From positions 627,501 through 691,500 of the forward strand of contig CM055875.1 in the NCBI GenBank assembly GCA_029582165.1: a stretch of 64,000 bases of DNA, read 5' to 3'. The notes under the pieces are model-generated. The model had not been told where the DNA came from, did no database searches, and worked only from the letters and a program-made list of their open reading frames with translations. A program made the position numbers and the translations under genes. Position 1 is the stretch's first letter; every line of letters starts with the position of its first letter. The stretch comes from Portulaca oleracea (lineage: Eukaryota; Streptophyta; Magnoliopsida; Caryophyllales; Portulacaceae). Positions 63,111 through 64,000 of the stretch are shown in pieces.

Positions 63111-64000
63111 ATGGATCCTAAGAATAACATCTATCATGCTTTGAAGAAAGTTTCTCAAGCCAAGTCACAAGAATCAATAACTAGTGCAACATCCAATGGA
63201 GTAATCACAAGAAGGATGGCCAAGATTCTCGCTGTGGAGGCCGAGGAACAAGTTGCTGTGAGTGCCCCGTTGCAAATCTTCAACTCCAACTTGCCGGGGG
63301 CAAACCAAACTACTTCCACTCAAGCCGTTGACCCGAAAAAGATGGTCGCTCAATGGATTTATGAAATCCGCCACCAACCATTGAGTGAAGAGGATGAAGA
63401 CTATGAAGATGGCGAGAAAACGCCAAAATCATCAAGGGATCCTCTCTCATCCGATTCTAATACCGACTCTATCGACACCATTATTATGCCGGTCATGGTC
63501 ACAGATGCCATTAACTATGAAGAAAAATTCAGGACTATGAAAGAAAGCGAGGAAAAGACTGAGCATATTAAGCGACAAGATGAGCGGATCAAGAAATTGA
63601 CAAAGAAATTAAAAAAGCGACCCACTAGCAAATTTGACGAAGGTTTGGGAGATGGAGATTCCGACAGAGGATCCAATCATGAAGACTCTGACGAAGAAGA
63701 GAAATATGAAGAAGGTTCCGGCTTAGGCTAATTGTCTGTGGAGCGGATCCAAAAACTAGTAGCTGACACGATAAAAGCTCAGATTGAGGGAGGCTCTTGT
63801 AAAACTCAATTGTACAAGAAGCCTTACACAAAGAGAATTGATGCACTTCGCATGCCTTAAGGCTATCAATCGCCGAAATTCACTCACTTTGATGGTAAAG
63901 GGAATCCTAAGCAGCATATAGCTCATTTCATCGAGACATGCAATAATGCTGGGACTGAGGGAGATCGACTGGTGAAGTAGTTCGTTAGAACCCTTAAAGG
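63111..64000 (+). pseudogene. Ty3/gypsy gag, interrupted by stops, cut by the window end
   Basis: The frame from ATG 63111 encodes MDPKNNIYHALKKVSQAKSQ, an acidic linker (EEDEDYEDGEK, DSDEEEKYEEG) and a coiled-coil-like KRQDERIKKLTKKLKKRP. Stops at 63729-63731 (TAA), near 63858 (TAA) and near 63977 (TAG) interrupt it. Between and after them come YKKPYTKRIDALRMP and SPKFTHFDGKGNPKQHIAHF then IETCNNAGTEGDRLVK, the conserved N-terminal gag segment of plant gypsy elements. Pol would lie to the right, outside the window. Confidence 0.85.

Overview
The window looks like nuclear DNA of a flowering plant, probably a eudicot. It is AT-rich and intron-bearing, and it is packed with plant repeat families: Cassandra elements with 5S-derived LTRs, Ty1/copia and Ty3/gypsy elements, RNase H-bearing L1-type LINEs, Stowaway, hAT-like and Mutator-like foldback MITEs. 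I see no bacterial gene organisation and no CRISPR. I cannot name the species.

The main host gene is on the minus strand and is easy to miss, because its exons are only 62-195 bp each. It is the 5' part of a plant cation-chloride cotransporter (CCC1 type). Nine coding exons lie at 50403-50279, 41993-41853, 21734-21656, 14808-14717, 10640-10526, 7082-6982, 6832-6771, 5045-4851 and 4088-3974. Every internal junction has GT/AG signals and the reading phase holds through all nine (1025 nt, about 341 residues). The gene continues beyond the left edge. Its introns reach about 20 kb, and most of the other features up to 50.3 kb are insertions in them.

Layout. 1-3973: intron 9, with a four-LTR Cassandra tandem array (1128-2570). 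4089-7082: a compact exon cluster with a dead LINE tail in intron 7. 7.1-21.7 kb: introns 5 to 3, with solo LTRs that keep perfect 5-bp target duplications (9005-9975, 12642-12927, 13499-14475), MITEs and a perfect 46-bp hairpin (19703-19811). 21.7-41.9 kb: intron 2, with foldback MITEs, a complete but disabled copia element with near-identical LTRs (23282-28345), another solo LTR (28503-29396), nested MITEs (29677-30853 and 31377-32598), a short non-autonomous LTR element (33892-36051), a complete Cassandra (36742-37467) and copia gag debris (40.4-41.2 kb). 42.0-50.3 kb: intron 1, with low-complexity DNA and a degenerate LINE that ends close to exon 1. 50.4-52.2 kb: the 5' flank of the gene, with two MITEs.

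52.4-64 kb: a near full-length minus-strand LINE with a 15-bp target duplication (52439-57849), a second LINE tail, a truncated organellar-type release-factor gene piece (58943-59380), LTR-retrotransposon debris, and at the right edge a Ty3/gypsy LTR followed by a stop-riddled gag. Most stops in the mobile coding regions can be explained by C-to-T change (CAG to TAG, TGG to TGA or TAG, CGA to TGA), as expected of methylated, silenced copies. No transposon coding region here is intact.
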